From positions 1-41,645 of the forward strand of contig CAINNX010000012.1 of NCBI GenBank assembly GCA_903851305.1: a DNA stretch of 41,645 bases, written 5' to 3'. The notes below the pieces were generated by a model, which saw nothing but the letters and a program-made list of their open reading frames with translations, was not told the origin of the DNA and searched no databases. Made by a program: the position numbers and the translations under genes. Source of the DNA: an uncultured Hyphomicrobiales bacterium (GTDB taxonomy: Bacteria > Pseudomonadota > Alphaproteobacteria > Rhizobiales > Beijerinckiaceae). Positions 41,152-41,645 of the stretch are shown piece by piece; position 1 is the stretch's first letter, and each line of letters starts with the position of its first letter.

Positions 41152-41645
41152 ATGAGCGCAGTCGATTTTGCCCGTTTCGTCGATGATCTGGCGCAGGCCT
41201 CGGGCGAGGCCATCCTGCCGTTTTTCCGAACGCATCTGGGCACTGAGGACAAGAATCACGGTGGCGCCTTTGACCCTGTGACGGAGGCTGACAAAGCTGC
41301 CGAGACCATCATGCGACGCATGATTGAAGAAGCGTTTCCGGCCCACGGCATGATTGGTGAGGAATTCGGCAATAAAAATGCTGATGCCGACTACGTCTGG
41401 GTGCTTGATCCTATCGACGGCACAAAAAGCTTCATTTCAGGACTGCCGGTCTGGGGCTCGTTGATTGGCCTGCAACACAAGGGCCGCCCTTGTTACGGCA
41501 TGATGCACCAGCCCTTCACGCGCGAACGTTTTTCAGGCGATGGACAAGGTGCGCGCTGGCGTGGACTTGATCTACGCGGCAAAATGACAGAACGGACTTT
41601 GCGCACGCGCCCTTGCGCCAATCTCGCACAAGCCACACTCATGAC
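41152..41645 (+). CDS. hisN: Inositol-monophosphatase family, histidinol-phosphatase HisN-like (cut by window edge)
   Basis: First 164 codons of a magnesium-dependent phosphatase of the inositol-monophosphatase fold. Visible motifs are DPVTEADKAAETIMRR, GEEFG with a metal-binding Glu, and WVLDPIDGTKSFISGLPVWG, the family signature with DPIDGT. The sequence GTKSFISGLPVWGSLIGL and MMHQPFTRERF match the HisN group, which performs the dephosphorylation of histidinol phosphate in histidine synthesis in many alphaproteobacteria, better than the SuhB group. The ATG at 41152 has GGAGG at 5 bases. The C-terminus lies outside the window. The position after an FGase-like gene agrees with related genomes. 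Confidence 0.88.
   Translation, partial: MSAVDFARFVDDLAQASGEAILPFFRTHLGTEDKNHGGAFDPVTEADKAAETIMRRMIEEAFPAHGMIGEEFGNKNADADYVWVLDPIDGTKSFISGLPVWGSLIGLQHKGRPCYGMMHQPFTRERFSGDGQGARWRGLDLRGKMTERTLRTRPCANLAQATLM

Noticed and set aside
1-41645. CRISPR arrays, insertion sequences, prophage genes, toxin-antitoxin pairs or defence systems
   Set aside because: No regularly spaced repeats, transposase, integrase or recognisable defence proteins were seen on either strand.

Overview
The window looks like chromosomal DNA of an alphaproteobacterium of the order Hyphomicrobiales (Rhizobiales). The grounds are gene content and order: a pyk / DUF1036 / N-formylglutamate amidohydrolase / DUF1244 / gapR block; a pepF / AarF-kinase / aa3 oxidase subunit IV / pntAA-pntAB-pntB block with a split transhydrogenase alpha subunit; and a cpdR / amidohydrolase / hisN block beside a tRNA-Val. 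These assignments come from recognising families, not from a database search. Base composition is moderately GC-rich, with visibly AT-richer stretches around 20.2-20.6 kb, 22.9-23.2 kb and 35.9-39.1 kb. No insertion sequence, phage gene, CRISPR array or replication origin was seen.

Layout. 1-2.8 kb: pyruvate kinase (partial), an exported DUF1036 protein, an amidohydrolase, DUF1244 and the nucleoid protein GapR. 2.8-5.1 kb: a three-gene ABC importer without its binding protein. 5.3-8.7 kb: a peptidoglycan pair, an L,D-transpeptidase followed by an M15/DUF882 endopeptidase, in the same order as ldtD-mepK of E. coli. 8.8-10.3 kb: an NtrC-like regulator that has lost the sigma-54 contact loop. 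10.4-17.0 kb: oligoendopeptidase F, an ABC1-type kinase, a tiny oxidase subunit and the proton-translocating transhydrogenase. 17.2-19.3 kb: a beta-CASP metallo-hydrolase and a basic protein of unknown function. 19.4-26.4 kb: a signalling island with an OmpR-type regulator, a hybrid kinase interrupted by an in-frame TAG, a small membrane protein and a large hybrid kinase with receiver and phosphotransfer domains. 26.7-30.9 kb: an exported one-heme protein with a carboxypeptidase-regulatory-like domain, then a chemoreceptor. 31.2-35.0 kb: two solute-binding proteins of the tripartite tricarboxylate family without their membrane subunits, a 2-keto-4-pentenoate-hydratase-like enzyme, ribosomal protein L36 and a TPR protein. 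35.0-39.1 kb: a four-gene glycosyltransferase cassette. 39.1 kb to the end: tRNA-Val(GAC), CpdR, a second amidohydrolase, a probable small RNA and the start of hisN.

Most of the window is core alphaproteobacterial housekeeping. The accessory and more interesting parts are the signalling island, the heme protein, the glycan cassette and the probable small RNA at about 40.9 kb. In the signalling island, two kinases with similar periplasmic sensors flank a small membrane protein and sit next to one DNA-binding regulator, and only the larger kinase carries a phosphotransfer domain, so the three proteins may form one phosphorelay (inference). The glycan genes 36.1-39.1 kb are translationally coupled and probably build or decorate one surface polysaccharide (inference).

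Points that a routine annotation is likely to get wrong: the GT11 fucosyltransferase-like gene has no ATG, GTG or TTG before its conserved N-terminus and seems to start at CTG; the hybrid kinase at 20.6 kb would be called as two genes; the 48-residue oxidase subunit and 41-residue L36 are easily skipped; and hisN runs off the end of the window.
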